NCBI GenBank assembly: GCA_965224525.1
Contig: OZ245050.1
Span: forward strand, 1,674,001-1,738,000
Source: Granulosicoccus sp036478565
GTDB lineage: Bacteria; Pseudomonadota; Gammaproteobacteria; Granulosicoccales; Granulosicoccaceae
Direction: 5' to 3'
DNA length: 64,000 nt
Below the pieces are notes generated by a model that saw only the letters and a list, made by a program, of their open reading frames with translations, was not told the DNA's origin and did not search any database. Shown one piece after another: positions 54,153 to 63,704 of the stretch (the stretch's first letter is position 1; the number at the start of each line of letters is the position of its first letter). The position numbers and the translations under genes are program-made.

Positions 54153-54656
54153 ATGAGAATTAGAAAAAGTGCTTTGATAAAGTTCGTGCAAATGTTGATG
54201 CTGCCGTTGACGATGGTTGGCGCTGGCGGAAATTTGCTGGCTGCGGAACAAACTCTGGAGTGCCGATTGTATATGGATCTGAGTACGGAGGATGCGTCGA
54301 GCGTCAGTTTACCCAAAGCTGACGTGACTTTGACTAGTTACCGCAGAGCGGCTTATTGCATTTTCGAAGACGGTAGCGTCGTCGACAAACAATTTATCCT
54401 GGTATCGAGAGCCGAAGGTGAAGCTGCTTCCGGATCCGGCATGGGGTTCAGTGTCTATTCATTTGAAAACGGCGATACACTTTCAATGAAGTTTGAAACC
54501 TCCTGGGACAGCAATGGGCTCAAGGGAAACTACCAGGTTCTCGACGGCACAGGCGGCTATGCCGGTGCCTCTGGCGATGGCACTATCACGGGGGGCAAAT
54601 CGCCTTGGGAAACAAGCGCCATTGTAGATATCGTCATCAACGTTTCGACGCCCTAA
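54153..54656 (+). CDS. Secreted beta-barrel-like protein, function unknown
   Basis: A 167-residue exported protein with a signal peptide (about 1-32, cleavage after LLA). Two cysteines (ECRLY and YCIFE) may form a disulfide. The second half, 'GNYQVLDGTGGYAGASGDGT', has the 'GTGxYxGAxGxGT' pattern seen in allene-oxide-cyclase-like/dirigent-like barrels and in some bacterial secreted proteins. I cannot name a function. Start ATG 54153 follows AGAGAGAG; the frame is open from 54108. Confidence 0.6.
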   Translation: MRIRKSALIKFVQMLMLPLTMVGAGGNLLAAEQTLECRLYMDLSTEDASSVSLPKADVTLTSYRRAAYCIFEDGSVVDKQFILVSRAEGEAASGSGMGFSVYSFENGDTLSMKFETSWDSNGLKGNYQVLDGTGGYAGASGDGTITGGKSPWETSAIVDIVINVSTP

Positions 54657-54657
54657 T

Positions 54658-57221
54658 TCAATGATCGATAAACTCACTAATCAATGCAAACAACACGTCC
54701 GGCTTCCTGATCGGGCCGGCGTGGTTGACGCCGCTGATCGTTTTCAGCGTTGCGTTTGGAGCACACTCTGCGTAGCGTCGTGACAGATACTGCCACCATT
54801 GGTTGGTTTTCGTGCCATGCACAACCAGTGTTGGTGTATTCAAGCCTGCCAGATAATCGCAGGTAATCGGTGGCCCGGGACTATCACTGTCAAACATGAG
54901 TGGTAGCGTACGAGCACTATCGAGGACCACCATGCGAATGGGCATAACTTCGGTTTCAAATTGACCAGGACGCAATTCAAACACCGTTTCCAGAAAAGCT
55001 TTGACCGCACTATCCGGATTGTCTGTCGTAAGATACTCACCGACTCGACTAAAACCGCCGTAATGTTTGTCTCGGGCTTCGTCTGGTGTCTCGTTGTCAT
55101 CAAGATCCGCCAGTGTATCGAAGACAGGTTCAAAGTGAACAATACCCTGAACCAGATCAGGGCGATTTATCGCAGCAATTGATGCAGCCCTGGCACCTGC
55201 GGACCAACTCACCAGAAAAACTGACTGAAGGTTCAGTGCCTCAATAAACCCAATCAGATCATCAGCTGCAACGTGGTTTGAAAATTGCTCACCTTTGTCG
55301 AGCCAACGCTGGCTGCCGAAATAGCGTCGAGAGTAAGACACGTAGCGGTATTTGTCGGATACCAGATTCTGATAGTGCGCCCAGGTACGGTAGTCCGAGA
55401 TAGCGCCGTGAACAAAAACAACCGGAACTCCCTCACCGAGATCCATGTATTCAACACTGGCGCCGTTGATTTGGATAATCTTTGCATGCGGCACAAAAAT
55501 GTCATTCGAATCCGAACTACTGCCCCGGCTCGGCAACCCGGCTTCAATCAACGCCTGTTTCATCTTCTCAAGATAGGCATCGGGAAAACAATAAACACGA
55601 TAGGTCTGCAATGCCTGCTCGACAGTCATGCCGGGGGCAATCAACTGCAGGTTTCTTACGGCCTTCCGCGCTTCATCCAGCTTGCCCAGATAGGGCAGCG
55701 TATAAGCCAGTTGCAGATGGCTCAACCAGTTACGTTCGTTAAACGCCTGCCTGAAATATCCCAGTGCTTGCTCATATTCCCCACGAATTTAGTGTCGCTT
55801 GGCCAGTCCAAACAACCACCACCGTTTGTAGTGGCGTGGCTCTATCTCAAGCGCTCTTTCCACCAGCTCAACGCCTTCGTCCCAGTGCCCGGAATAAGCC
55901 AGAAAGTTACCAAACGCTGCGAGCATTGAGGGATCATCCGAATTGATCTGTAGCCCACGATCGATGGCTGTCTGCATCTTGTCGATATCACAGGCAGCGC
56001 CATAGGCCTGCACCATGGCCCAGTACACTGCGCTGTCCCCACCATCGGAGAGCTTTTCGGCTCGGTTGGCCGCTTCAATGGCCAACGCGGGCAAATGGCT
56101 GCGCTCATCAAGATTACTGCGCTGCGGTTCCGGCAGATTGGTTCCCCACTGGTATTGGTGAGCATAGACAGTGCTTTGCAATGCCCAGGCCCGGGCATCG
56201 GTCGGGTGTTCTTCGATCATGTCTGCAAGACAAGCTTCCGCACGCCGCGTAATGGAATCCAGCTCGCCGGAGCAGTTGGTGCAGTCATAGCCATTCGCAT
56301 AACACTCGGCCCGGCTTAGTTCTGATACGGGCTTCTTGTTTGAAGCGGTCAGCAAATGCCTGCCAATGGCACCAACACCCGGAGCTGCAACCATAGCGGC
56401 GATGCGAATGCCAAGCTTGCGTGCGGCTTTGTCCGAATCCGGTATATCAAGGGTTTCTGCAAACAGTACATTTCCTGTACTTCGTTGGGTAACCTCTACT
56501 GCCAGTGTTTGCTGCCCGCCGCTCGCAGCATGCGATGCAATGCGGAGCTGGTAGTCGGCACCTGGGTTGTCAGGCAAAGCGACCGAACGATAACGGTTGA
56601 AGGCGACACGCGCCTCGTTGACAATCGCCTTCAGTGAAGGTGCGACGGTGTTTTCTGATGAACTGTCATAAGTCAAAAATACGGTAGGTACGCCGTCGGT
56701 GGCGTTGCTATTGCGTGCGCTGCTTGAGTTGGTTTCAACAGAGCGCAATGTGAAAATTGCGGCAACAACGAGCAGTGGCAAGATCAGCCATAGTGCGCGA
56801 GGTTGAAAAAAACGTGGAGTTGCACGCTGGTCATTGGCATCAACCGTTGTGGTAGCAGCAACTGGCCGACTTGATTGATTCGAAGGCTCTGGCTGATGCA
56901 CAACTTCCTCAACCTTGTCAGCCACCAGCATATAACCCTGACGAGGAACCGTGTGTAATGTTTTATGATCATCGTCGCCCGCCGGAGTTCGGAGATACAC
57001 TGAGTCAGGGAATCTTCGGTGACTTGTTTGTTTCCCCAGACCGCATCAAAGATGGTTTGTTTGCTGACTACGTGGCCGGTCTGGTTGGCGAGACATTGAA
57101 AAACCAGCAAACACTGGAGTCGGACTTTGATTTCACTGCCGTCTGCCAATACCAGGCATTTCAATCGGTTCGAGTAGCGCGCCCCGAGATAGCGGAGACC
57201 ATGATCTGCGTTATCAGTCAT
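54658..57221 (-). pseudogene. Winged-helix/TPR/alpha-beta hydrolase fusion regulator, broken
   Basis: Read as one gene of about 850 codons with two lesions. From ATG 57221 it codes for a CadC/ToxR-type winged helix ('HVVSKQTIFDAVWGNKQVTE' and 'SLTQCISELRR'). A one-base loss at 56976-56979 shifts the frame, after which 'DDDHKTLHTVPRQGYMLVA' completes the domain. Then come a membrane span ('LWLILPLLVVAAIFTLR'), TPR-like helices, an in-frame TAA (55789-55791) inside a TPR ('LAKRH*IRGEYEQALGYF'), more TPR, and an alpha/beta hydrolase ('VPVVFVHGAISDYRTWAHY', nucleophile in SWSAGAR, 'GVNHAG'). The downstream 355-codon ORF could still yield a free hydrolase from 55725. Confidence 0.75.
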
Positions 57222-57379
57222 AGGCAGGAGTGCTCTCCGGACATCTCGCTTACGAGCGGCAAACCATTTCATCATAGGCTATAGGCCCGGGCCAGCGCAA
57301 TTTATATTAGTCCCTTCTCGTCCTCCAGGCACAGCTTCCCAATCAGTTGGCTACTGACTACACGCGGTTTGATATATCA

Positions 57380-57847
57380 TTAACCGAGTTGTTGAACCAA
57401 ATTGGCCATCTCAATAGCAGCCATTGCAGCTTCCGCTCCTTTGTTGCCAGCCTTGCTGCCAGAGCGTTCAATAGCCTGCTCCATAGTCTCCGTAGTGATT
57501 ACTCCAAAAGTTGCCGGCACACCCGTATCCCAGGCGACGTGCCCAATGCCTTTGGTAGCTTCACTTGCAATCAGGTCGAAGTGAATGGTGCCGCCGCGAA
57601 TCAGCACACCAAGGCAAACCAGCGCATCATAGCGACCGCTTTCAGCCATTTTCCTGGCTGCCAGAGGAATTTCGAAACTGCCAGGCACAATAACCGTCGT
57701 TATATTATTGTCATCAACGTCGTGACGAATTAGCGCATCCTTCGCGCCTTCCAGCATACGTTGACCCATAAAGTCATTCCAGCGGCAGGTCACTATGCCA
57801 ATCTTTAAACCGGTGCCTATCAGCTTGCCTTCTATTACTTGCGACAT
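57380..57847 (-). CDS. ribH: 6,7-dimethyl-8-ribityllumazine synthase
   Basis: A 155-residue lumazine synthase that condenses the RibA/RibD-derived pyrimidine with the RibB product. Recognisable parts are 'IGIVTCRWNDFMGQRMLEGA', 'VPGSFEIPLAARKMAE' and the catalytic His region 'CLGVLIRGGTIHFDLIASEA'. Last gene of the rib operon. nusB, which commonly follows ribH, is absent; the pseudogene at 54658-57221 lies downstream. Start ATG 57847. Confidence 0.96.
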   Translation of the reverse strand: MSQVIEGKLIGTGLKIGIVTCRWNDFMGQRMLEGAKDALIRHDVDDNNITTVIVPGSFEIPLAARKMAESGRYDALVCLGVLIRGGTIHFDLIASEATKGIGHVAWDTGVPATFGVITTETMEQAIERSGSKAGNKGAEAAMAAIEMANLVQQLG

Positions 57848-57871
57848 GTTAGTTAACCTGAGCGTGTGGTG

Positions 57872-59185
57872 TTAAATTGCAATTTTATTATTATCAGGAT
57901 TTTTATCCTGAAGTTTCGTAGTGATGTCATGACCCATGCGTTCGGCCTTGGTCTGCAGATAGGCCGTGTTGTGCGTATTCTCAGGTGCCGGAAGTGGAAT
58001 TCGTTTGACAACGTCTATACCAAACGATTGCAATGCCGCGACTTTGTCCGGGTTGTTACTAAGTAGCTGTAGGCTATTGACGCCCAGCGCTTTGAGTATG
58101 TCTGCCGCTACGCCGTACTCGCGCGCGTCCGTTGGAAACCCCAGTTCATGATTTGCATCGACGGTATCGAGTCCTTGTTCCTGTAATGCGTAGGCGCGTA
58201 TTTTATTGCCCAGGCCTATGCCACGGCCTTCCTGGCGTAGATAAATAACCACGCCATTGCCGTGCTGGGCAACCTCCTGCATGGCGCTGTGTAGTTGCGG
58301 CCCACAGTCGCAACGCAGCGAGGCGAATGTGTCACCGGTCAAACATTCAGAATGCAGACGTACGAGCGGCGTTGTCTGGTCAGGTTCGCCGCATACCAGA
58401 GCACTGTGCTCAAACCCCTGACTGTCACGAAAAATAGAAATACGAAAATCTCCGTATTTGGTGGGTAACCGGCTTTCGCCTATCAAAATGACTTCTGCAG
58501 AAGTTGCGTGCTCGGTACCCGTATCTGTTGGTTGGGCTTTTTGTGTTGACGTGTTCAACAGACCAGTCCGGTATTGAGCCAGTTGCTCTACGGAGATAAC
58601 ACAGAGTCCATGATGCTTTGCAAATTCCAGCATCTCAGGCAGTCTCATCATGCTGCCGTCTTTACGCATGATTTCGCAAATTGCACCTGCTGGTGCCAGT
58701 CCAGCCAGTTCTGCAAGATCGACGCTGGCTTCTGTTTGGCCGCGACGTTCCAGCACACCGCCATCACGTGCCCGTAGCGGAAAGATGTGACCCGGCATGG
58801 CGATATCTGCCGGTGTGCTGTCAACATTGATCAAGGTCTGAATGGTTTGCGCACGGTCTTCTGCAGAGATACCAGTAGTCACACCGTGTGCGGCTTCCAC
58901 CGAGATGGTAAAACCGGTGCCAAAGCCGCTGTTGTTGTGCGCTTGCGGCACCATCATTGGTATCTTTAATCGATCGAGCATGGCACCGCGCATGGCCAGA
59001 CAAAGCAGACCTCGGCCTTCGGTGACCATAAAGTTAACGGCTTCGGCGGTCATGTGCTCTGCAGCCATGACCAGGTCGCCTTCATTTTCACGATCTTCAT
59101 CGTCAACGATGATCACCATCTGACCAAGGCGGCAAGCCTCGATAGCAGTTTCTATGTTTGACAATACGGAATCAGTCATAGCCAT
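57872..59185 (-). CDS. ribBA: Bifunctional DHBP synthase / GTP cyclohydrolase II
   Basis: A 437-residue fusion. The RibB domain (about 1-205) has 'VIIVDDEDRENEGDLVMAAE' with the acidic metal site. The RibA domain (about 225-420) keeps the zinc cysteines (C in 'SECLTGDTFASLRCDCG') and 'YLRQEGRGIGLGNKIRAYAL', so both halves look active. It makes both riboflavin precursors, from ribulose-5-phosphate and GTP. Start ATG 59185, or 59179 two codons on; the 5' end overlaps the ribE 3' end by 14 bp. Confidence 0.96.
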   Translation of the reverse strand: MAMTDSVLSNIETAIEACRLGQMVIIVDDEDRENEGDLVMAAEHMTAEAVNFMVTEGRGLLCLAMRGAMLDRLKIPMMVPQAHNNSGFGTGFTISVEAAHGVTTGISAEDRAQTIQTLINVDSTPADIAMPGHIFPLRARDGGVLERRGQTEASVDLAELAGLAPAGAICEIMRKDGSMMRLPEMLEFAKHHGLCVISVEQLAQYRTGLLNTSTQKAQPTDTGTEHATSAEVILIGESRLPTKYGDFRISIFRDSQGFEHSALVCGEPDQTTPLVRLHSECLTGDTFASLRCDCGPQLHSAMQEVAQHGNGVVIYLRQEGRGIGLGNKIRAYALQEQGLDTVDANHELGFPTDAREYGVAADILKALGVNSLQLLSNNPDKVAALQSFGIDVVKRIPLPAPENTHNTAYLQTKAERMGHDITTKLQDKNPDNNKIAI

Positions 59186-59816
59186 TCTCCTTCAGGAACT
59201 CAGGCGTAATAGAGGAAGTTGCGCCGCTTTGGTGCTCCAGCAGTCGCTCGACATACTTGCCCAGTACATCAACTTCGATATTGATGTGGTCGCCCACATT
59301 TTTGGTTGGCAGAATAATGTGCGACTGGGTAAACGCCACCAGCGTTACGCTGAACCAGTCAGGGCCAACATCAACTACTGTCAGGCTGGTGCCGTCAAGC
59401 GTGATGTAGCCCTTGGTGACGACATAGCGCATTATTGATTCCGGTGCTTGTATGGTGACCCAAAGCGCATCTGCATCCTGGCGGAATTCTCGAATAACAC
59501 CGGTGGTATCAACGTGCCCTTGCACAAAATGGCCACCCATACGCGTACTCGGTGTCACCGAGCGTTCCAAATTGACTGACGCACCATTGGAAAGCGTTTC
59601 CAGGTTGGTACGTTTGAGTGTTTCCGGCGCAAGACCTGCAACAAAGCCGACGGGGTCCAGTTTTGTCACGGTCAGGCACACACCGTTTACGGCGATACTG
59701 TCACCAAGTATCGTGCCCTCAAGAACCGTGTTGCAATTAATGGCCAGGTCATAGCCATCACCATTTTTCTGGCAAAGCCGCACCTTGCCCATCTCCTCAA
59801 CAATGCCGGTAAACAT
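59172..59816 (-). CDS. ribE: Riboflavin synthase, alpha chain
   Basis: A 214-residue enzyme that dismutates two lumazines into riboflavin. It is an internal duplication of two barrels: 'MFTGIVEEMGKVR' starts the first and 'GGHFVQGHVDTTG' lies at the start of the second. The start is ATG 59816, overlapping the ribD stop (TGATG); the longer frame to 59891 lies within ribD. Gene naming follows the ribE convention for the alpha subunit. Confidence 0.95.
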   Translation of the reverse strand: MFTGIVEEMGKVRLCQKNGDGYDLAINCNTVLEGTILGDSIAVNGVCLTVTKLDPVGFVAGLAPETLKRTNLETLSNGASVNLERSVTPSTRMGGHFVQGHVDTTGVIREFRQDADALWVTIQAPESIMRYVVTKGYITLDGTSLTVVDVGPDWFSVTLVAFTQSHIILPTKNVGDHINIEVDVLGKYVERLLEHQSGATSSITPEFLKENGYD

Positions 59817-60952
59817 CAGTGTGCTCCACGTCCGGCAAGGTGTGTCCCCACACCGCGCAGTAGAAAATCCCGGCCGAGCTGTTCCATGCAAACATCGTCA
59901 AGTTGCAAGGCATCGTTCAGCGCGCTGATGCCATCACCATTGAAGCTGGATAGTGCCTTGTTACCGCCTATTATCAGTGGTGCTATAAAAGCCCAGACTT
60001 CATCGATCAGACCAGCGTCCTGAAACGCGCCATGAACGCCAGGCCCACCCTCCAGCAGCACACTTTGAACGCCGCTATCTCCCAGATGATCCACCAGTGC
60101 AAGGATATCGACTTGCCCGTTGTCATTGGCATTGAGAATGGTTACATCGCAGCCTCGGGCCACAAGTTTTTCACGATGCGCCTCGGGCATGCGCTCGGTT
60201 GTTATGACTTGTGTACGTGTGGGTAAAGAATCATCAAACAGTTTGTGCGTTAAAGGAACGCGGCCGGTTGAATCCAGCACCACAGGTTGAGGATGACGCA
60301 CAAGTTTCGCAGGCCAGGTGGCTTCGGACAGTCTGACGGTCAGTGACGGGTCGTCTGTTATCACAGTTTGCGCGCCAACCAGAATGACATCGACCGCCTG
60401 ACGCAGCTGGTGACCGCGGGCGCGTGATTCATCACCGGTAATCCACTGGCTATCTCCCGTCTTTGTCGTGACTCGACCATCCAGGCTGGTGGCGGTCTTG
60501 GCGATAATCCAGGGGCGTCCGATTGCGATGTGGTGCAGGAAAAACCGATTCAGATAGCGTGCTTTGGCTTCCATCACACCTGGGATGGTTTCAATGCCTG
60601 CAGCTGATAAGGCGGCGGCACCTCCGGTTGCCAACTGATTGGGATCGCCTACTGCATAGAACACTCTGGATATACCAGCTTTGATAATGGCAAGAGTGCA
60701 AGGTGGTGTGCGGCCATCATGGCTACACGGTTCAAGGGTGACGTAAAGTGTGGCGTCTTTGGCGGCATTGCCGGCCTGGCGGAGCGCTTCGATTTCGGCG
60801 TGCGGCTGACCGGCCTCCGCATGCCAGCCCTCACCCACAATCTGATTGTCCCGAACTATGACGCAACCCACAAGCGGATTCGGGCGAGTACAGCCTGAAG
60901 CCTGCGCGGCAAGCGCCAATGCGCGTTGCATGTAATGTTCGTGTGCCGGCAT
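59816..60952 (-). CDS. ribD: Bifunctional pyrimidine deaminase/reductase
   Basis: A 378-residue RibD carrying out the second and third steps of the GTP branch. The N-terminal deaminase has zinc motif 'HAEIEAL' and 'LEPCSHDGRTPPC'; the C-terminal reductase (about 150-378) has 'RPWIIAKTATSLDGRVTTKT' and 'VLLEGGPGVHGAF'. First gene of the operon. ATG 60952 has AGGGG about nine bases upstream, in the RNA downstream of the FMN riboswitch. Confidence 0.96.
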   Translation of the reverse strand: MPAHEHYMQRALALAAQASGCTRPNPLVGCVIVRDNQIVGEGWHAEAGQPHAEIEALRQAGNAAKDATLYVTLEPCSHDGRTPPCTLAIIKAGISRVFYAVGDPNQLATGGAAALSAAGIETIPGVMEAKARYLNRFFLHHIAIGRPWIIAKTATSLDGRVTTKTGDSQWITGDESRARGHQLRQAVDVILVGAQTVITDDPSLTVRLSEATWPAKLVRHPQPVVLDSTGRVPLTHKLFDDSLPTRTQVITTERMPEAHREKLVARGCDVTILNANDNGQVDILALVDHLGDSGVQSVLLEGGPGVHGAFQDAGLIDEVWAFIAPLIIGGNKALSSFNGDGISALNDALQLDDVCMEQLGRDFLLRGVGTHLAGRGAH

Positions 60953-60994
60953 AGTGCCTGCCCCTGGTTGACTCTATTGACAGGGCGACAGTTG

Positions 60995-61030
60995 GCACTG
61001 AGAAAGGGTGTTTGTCCGCACAGAGACGCA
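60995..61030 (-). promoter_or_regulatory. Possible expression-platform hairpin of the ribD leader
   Basis: ACAGAG and CTCTGT, about eight bases apart, form a 6-bp hairpin in the leader between the riboswitch aptamer and the ribD start. It is a weak candidate for part of the expression platform. No T-rich terminator was found, and the AGGGG ribosome site before ribD suggests control of translation instead. Confidence 0.3.
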
Positions 61031-61072
61031 GTTCCTCTGTACCGGCATCCACAATAGATCCAGTGATCAACG

Positions 61073-61216
61073 CTTCTCTCATCCGGACTATGACCGTCGG
61101 CTCTGGAATCTGACCAGATCAACCGCTTGCAGCATTGGTGCTGTTTGCGGGTCACGGGCTTGGCATCTGTAACAGATGCCCTACCGTCGGTGGGGAATTA
61201 CACCCCGCCCCGAAGC
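61073..61216 (-). ncRNA. FMN riboswitch (RFN element)
   Basis: On the minus strand the leader contains the conserved blocks in order: TTCGGGGCGGGGTG, then AATTCCCCACCGACGGTA, AAGCCCGTGACC, then ATCTGGTCAGATTCCAGAGC, GCCGACGGTCATAGTCCGG and ATGAGAGAAG. These are the peripheral and core helices of the FMN aptamer. It lies about 120 bases upstream of ribD and should shut down rib expression when FMN is plentiful. Confidence 0.95.
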
Positions 61217-61367
61217 TTGATACAAGTGTTGAAGCTATAGGAAAGATCGAGGGATTGCAACCAAATGCCCGAAATTCGGGCTGGATTGCTTGGGCGGAAG
61301 TTTCGGCATACACTTCTATGTGAACTGGATTCACTTCCCATCAGCTTGTAAACAGGGAACGAGAAAC

Positions 61368-62510
61368 ATGAAAACATCCTTTAAAAGTGTATTCATCAGA
61401 TGTTCATTGCTGATTGTGGCCGTTTGGAGTGGCGCTGCATCATCTGCTCCACCAGAGGCTGCCACACTGGTTTCACCGTCAGGCACAATCTCGAATACAA
61501 CGCCAGGCTATTCCTGGAATGCGGTGCCTGGCTCGACTTGGTATTACCTGTGGGTGCAGGATTCGAGTGGTGTAAAAGCAAGAATTTGGTATACCGCAGC
61601 GCAATCGGGCTGCTCTGCCGGTGTCGGTGAATGCACTGTTACACCGACACAGGCTGTCAGCAAAGGCATATCACGGTTCTGGATTCGGACATGGAATGCA
61701 GAAGGTGTCGGGCCCTGGAGCGACGCATTGGTGTTTAAAGTTGGCAATGCGCCAATAGCAGCCACATTGCTTGCACCATCGGGCAACATCATGGACACAA
61801 CACCAGCCTATTCATGGAATGCCGTGCCTGGCGCGACATGGTATTACCTATGGGTTCAGGATAGCGGTGGTATAAAAGTACAAACCTGGTACACAGCCGC
61901 CCAGGCGGGTTGTGCGGGCGGTGCGGGGACGTGTTCTGTAACACCAGCAGTTACGCTAAATTTTGGTAACGCAAAGTACTGGATTAAAACCTGGAACTCG
62001 ATAGGAACTGGCCCCTGGAGCGTTGTTGGCAATTTTATTGTGTCCTTTGCTAACCCGGACACGGTGGCCTGTGCTGCGCCCAATGCAGAAACTCAGGCTG
62101 CTTTGTTGGCTGCAACCAACGCTATTCGAGCTACGCCAACTGTATGCAATGGCATCACCCTGCCTGCGCAGTTACCACTCGTGTGGAATAGTCAACTTGG
62201 TAATTCAGCGCAGGCGCATTCTGATGATATGGCGGCTAACAACTATTTTTCACATACCGGCCAGAATGGGTCAAATTTTTCTACTCGAGCAGCGAGCGCT
62301 GGTTACACAGGATTTGCATCAGGTGAAAATATTGCAGCTGGTTCGTCTACTGTCGGTCCGACAATGCTGCAATGGTTGAACAGCACGACCGGCCATTGCG
62401 AACACTTGATGACAGCCAATGCCAATGAAGTGGGTGCGGGCTGCGGGCTGAATGTCAACGCGCAGTTTACTTATTACTGGACATTTGTTACTGGCATAAG
62501 TGGAAACTAG
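61368..62510 (+). CDS. Secreted CAP-domain protein with two Fn3-like repeats
   Basis: A 380-residue exported protein. Signal peptide about 1-26. Two closely similar beta modules (about 31-127 and 130-227) share 'YSWNAVPG.TWYYLWVQDS' and 'GPWS', and each has a Cys pair (SGCSAGVGEC and AGCAGGAGTC). The C-terminal CAP/SCP domain (about 240-378) has 'AQAHSDDMAANNYFSHTGQN' (first His and the Glu/Asp region), 'GENIAAG' and 'WLNSTTGHCEHLM' (second His). CAP proteins bind lipids or act as wall-associated proteins; the role here is unknown. Start ATG 61368 has GAACGAGAAA upstream. Divergent from the rib operon. Confidence 0.85.
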   Translation: MKTSFKSVFIRCSLLIVAVWSGAASSAPPEAATLVSPSGTISNTTPGYSWNAVPGSTWYYLWVQDSSGVKARIWYTAAQSGCSAGVGECTVTPTQAVSKGISRFWIRTWNAEGVGPWSDALVFKVGNAPIAATLLAPSGNIMDTTPAYSWNAVPGATWYYLWVQDSGGIKVQTWYTAAQAGCAGGAGTCSVTPAVTLNFGNAKYWIKTWNSIGTGPWSVVGNFIVSFANPDTVACAAPNAETQAALLAATNAIRATPTVCNGITLPAQLPLVWNSQLGNSAQAHSDDMAANNYFSHTGQNGSNFSTRAASAGYTGFASGENIAAGSSTVGPTMLQWLNSTTGHCEHLMTANANEVGAGCGLNVNAQFTYYWTFVTGISGN

Positions 62511-62520
62511 TGCACAAGGA

Positions 62521-63540
62521 TCAAAGGTCGCAGCCGTAAAGTTCAGGCGCTTCACTGGCGGGTGCAAAACAACGTAAAGAGCCTGTTGCAGCCCAGGTAT
62601 TGGTGAATGAGCTGGTTGTACCTGCCTCAACCACGGTAACAGTAACGCTCAGGGGGTCGCCATTGTCTGCGTTCAATTCCAGGCTACTGCCATCTGCTGC
62701 AATGGCTTTGAGGATGCCTGACTCATAGGTTCCTGATGCTCCGAAATTGCTGAATGCCTCAGGTGTCGTGATGGTGACTGACTGCTCCAGAGTCCAGGGA
62801 GCAGAGAGTTCGAAGGCTGCTTCAATCGAGCGCTTGGTGAGGGCGGGTGAGTCTACTAATTCGAGAAGCATGGTTGACTGCAGCGATGTGACACTTGTCG
62901 TGCCGCCGTTGCCAGTATGTTCGTAAAGGTCAATATTCCATTCAAGTTTTTGAAAAACTTCACCGCCATGTCGATCACGTTTGATTGCTGATCGTACGCC
63001 TTTCAGGGCGTGTACCGAGTCTCCCGAATAGCTAACTGTATAGTTCTTGAAATCGAAAACAATTTCGGTATCCCTGGGTATCTGTATGCGCTCGATCTGT
63101 GCATCCAGAACAGTGCCATCAATACCGCATTGCTCAAGATTGCTTTCAATATGCACTGAATCGGGGCCGAACGTTTGCGTGTATGTTCCGCCGGACTTGC
63201 AACTGAGAGTGCGGATAGTCTTGTTGCGGTCTGAATCTTCGACCGAGTCTATAAGTATGAGCGTTGGGTCGCTGCTATTGGTAAATTCCGGATAAGGTTC
63301 CAGTGCCTCAAAGGTGGCCTTGACAGCGTCGAAGGGTCGGCTGTTTAGCAAACTGATCAGTTCTGTCAGTACACTTTGATAGTTGTCGACGCCAATGATT
63401 GAGCCGTTTGTTGACAGTGCAGGTGGTATTGAATCAGCGCCTGGATCGTCGGCTAGTGGCCTGCCTGGCGACGTATCGTTGTTTGAACTGCTGCAACTGG
63501 CAAGCAGAACAAGAAGGCCGACGGTCATATTTGTTTTCAT
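62521..63540 (-). CDS. Lipoprotein of unknown function
   Basis: A 339-residue protein with a lipoprotein signal (1-15, lipobox LASC, C16) and a Ser/Asn/Asp-rich linker. The body is mostly beta-prone ('VFDFKNYTVSYSGDSVHAL', 'FGASGTYESGILKAIAADGS'), with a disulfide-ready Cys pair at C118/C140 or so and another near the C terminus (RCFAP, YGCDL). I do not recognise the family. It converges with the CAP gene, ten bases apart. Its start is divergent from nothing within the window; the 164-bp region upstream shows no clear promoter. Confidence 0.7.
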   Translation of the reverse strand: MKTNMTVGLLVLLASCSSSNNDTSPGRPLADDPGADSIPPALSTNGSIIGVDNYQSVLTELISLLNSRPFDAVKATFEALEPYPEFTNSSDPTLILIDSVEDSDRNKTIRTLSCKSGGTYTQTFGPDSVHIESNLEQCGIDGTVLDAQIERIQIPRDTEIVFDFKNYTVSYSGDSVHALKGVRSAIKRDRHGGEVFQKLEWNIDLYEHTGNGGTTSVTSLQSTMLLELVDSPALTKRSIEAAFELSAPWTLEQSVTITTPEAFSNFGASGTYESGILKAIAADGSSLELNADNGDPLSVTVTVVEAGTTSSFTNTWAATGSLRCFAPASEAPELYGCDL

Positions 63541-63704
63541 GATGCAAAATCCTTGAGCGCTTGATCTGTGTGAAACACAGGGTTCAGTGACATGTAAACG
63601 CTATAAATCTACCACGCGACAGTAATATGAATTATGGTAATTTTACCGGTTTTGGCTAGCGGTTGGATCGGGGCGTTCTATTTTGGCTCCGAAACATCAT
63701 GCAA

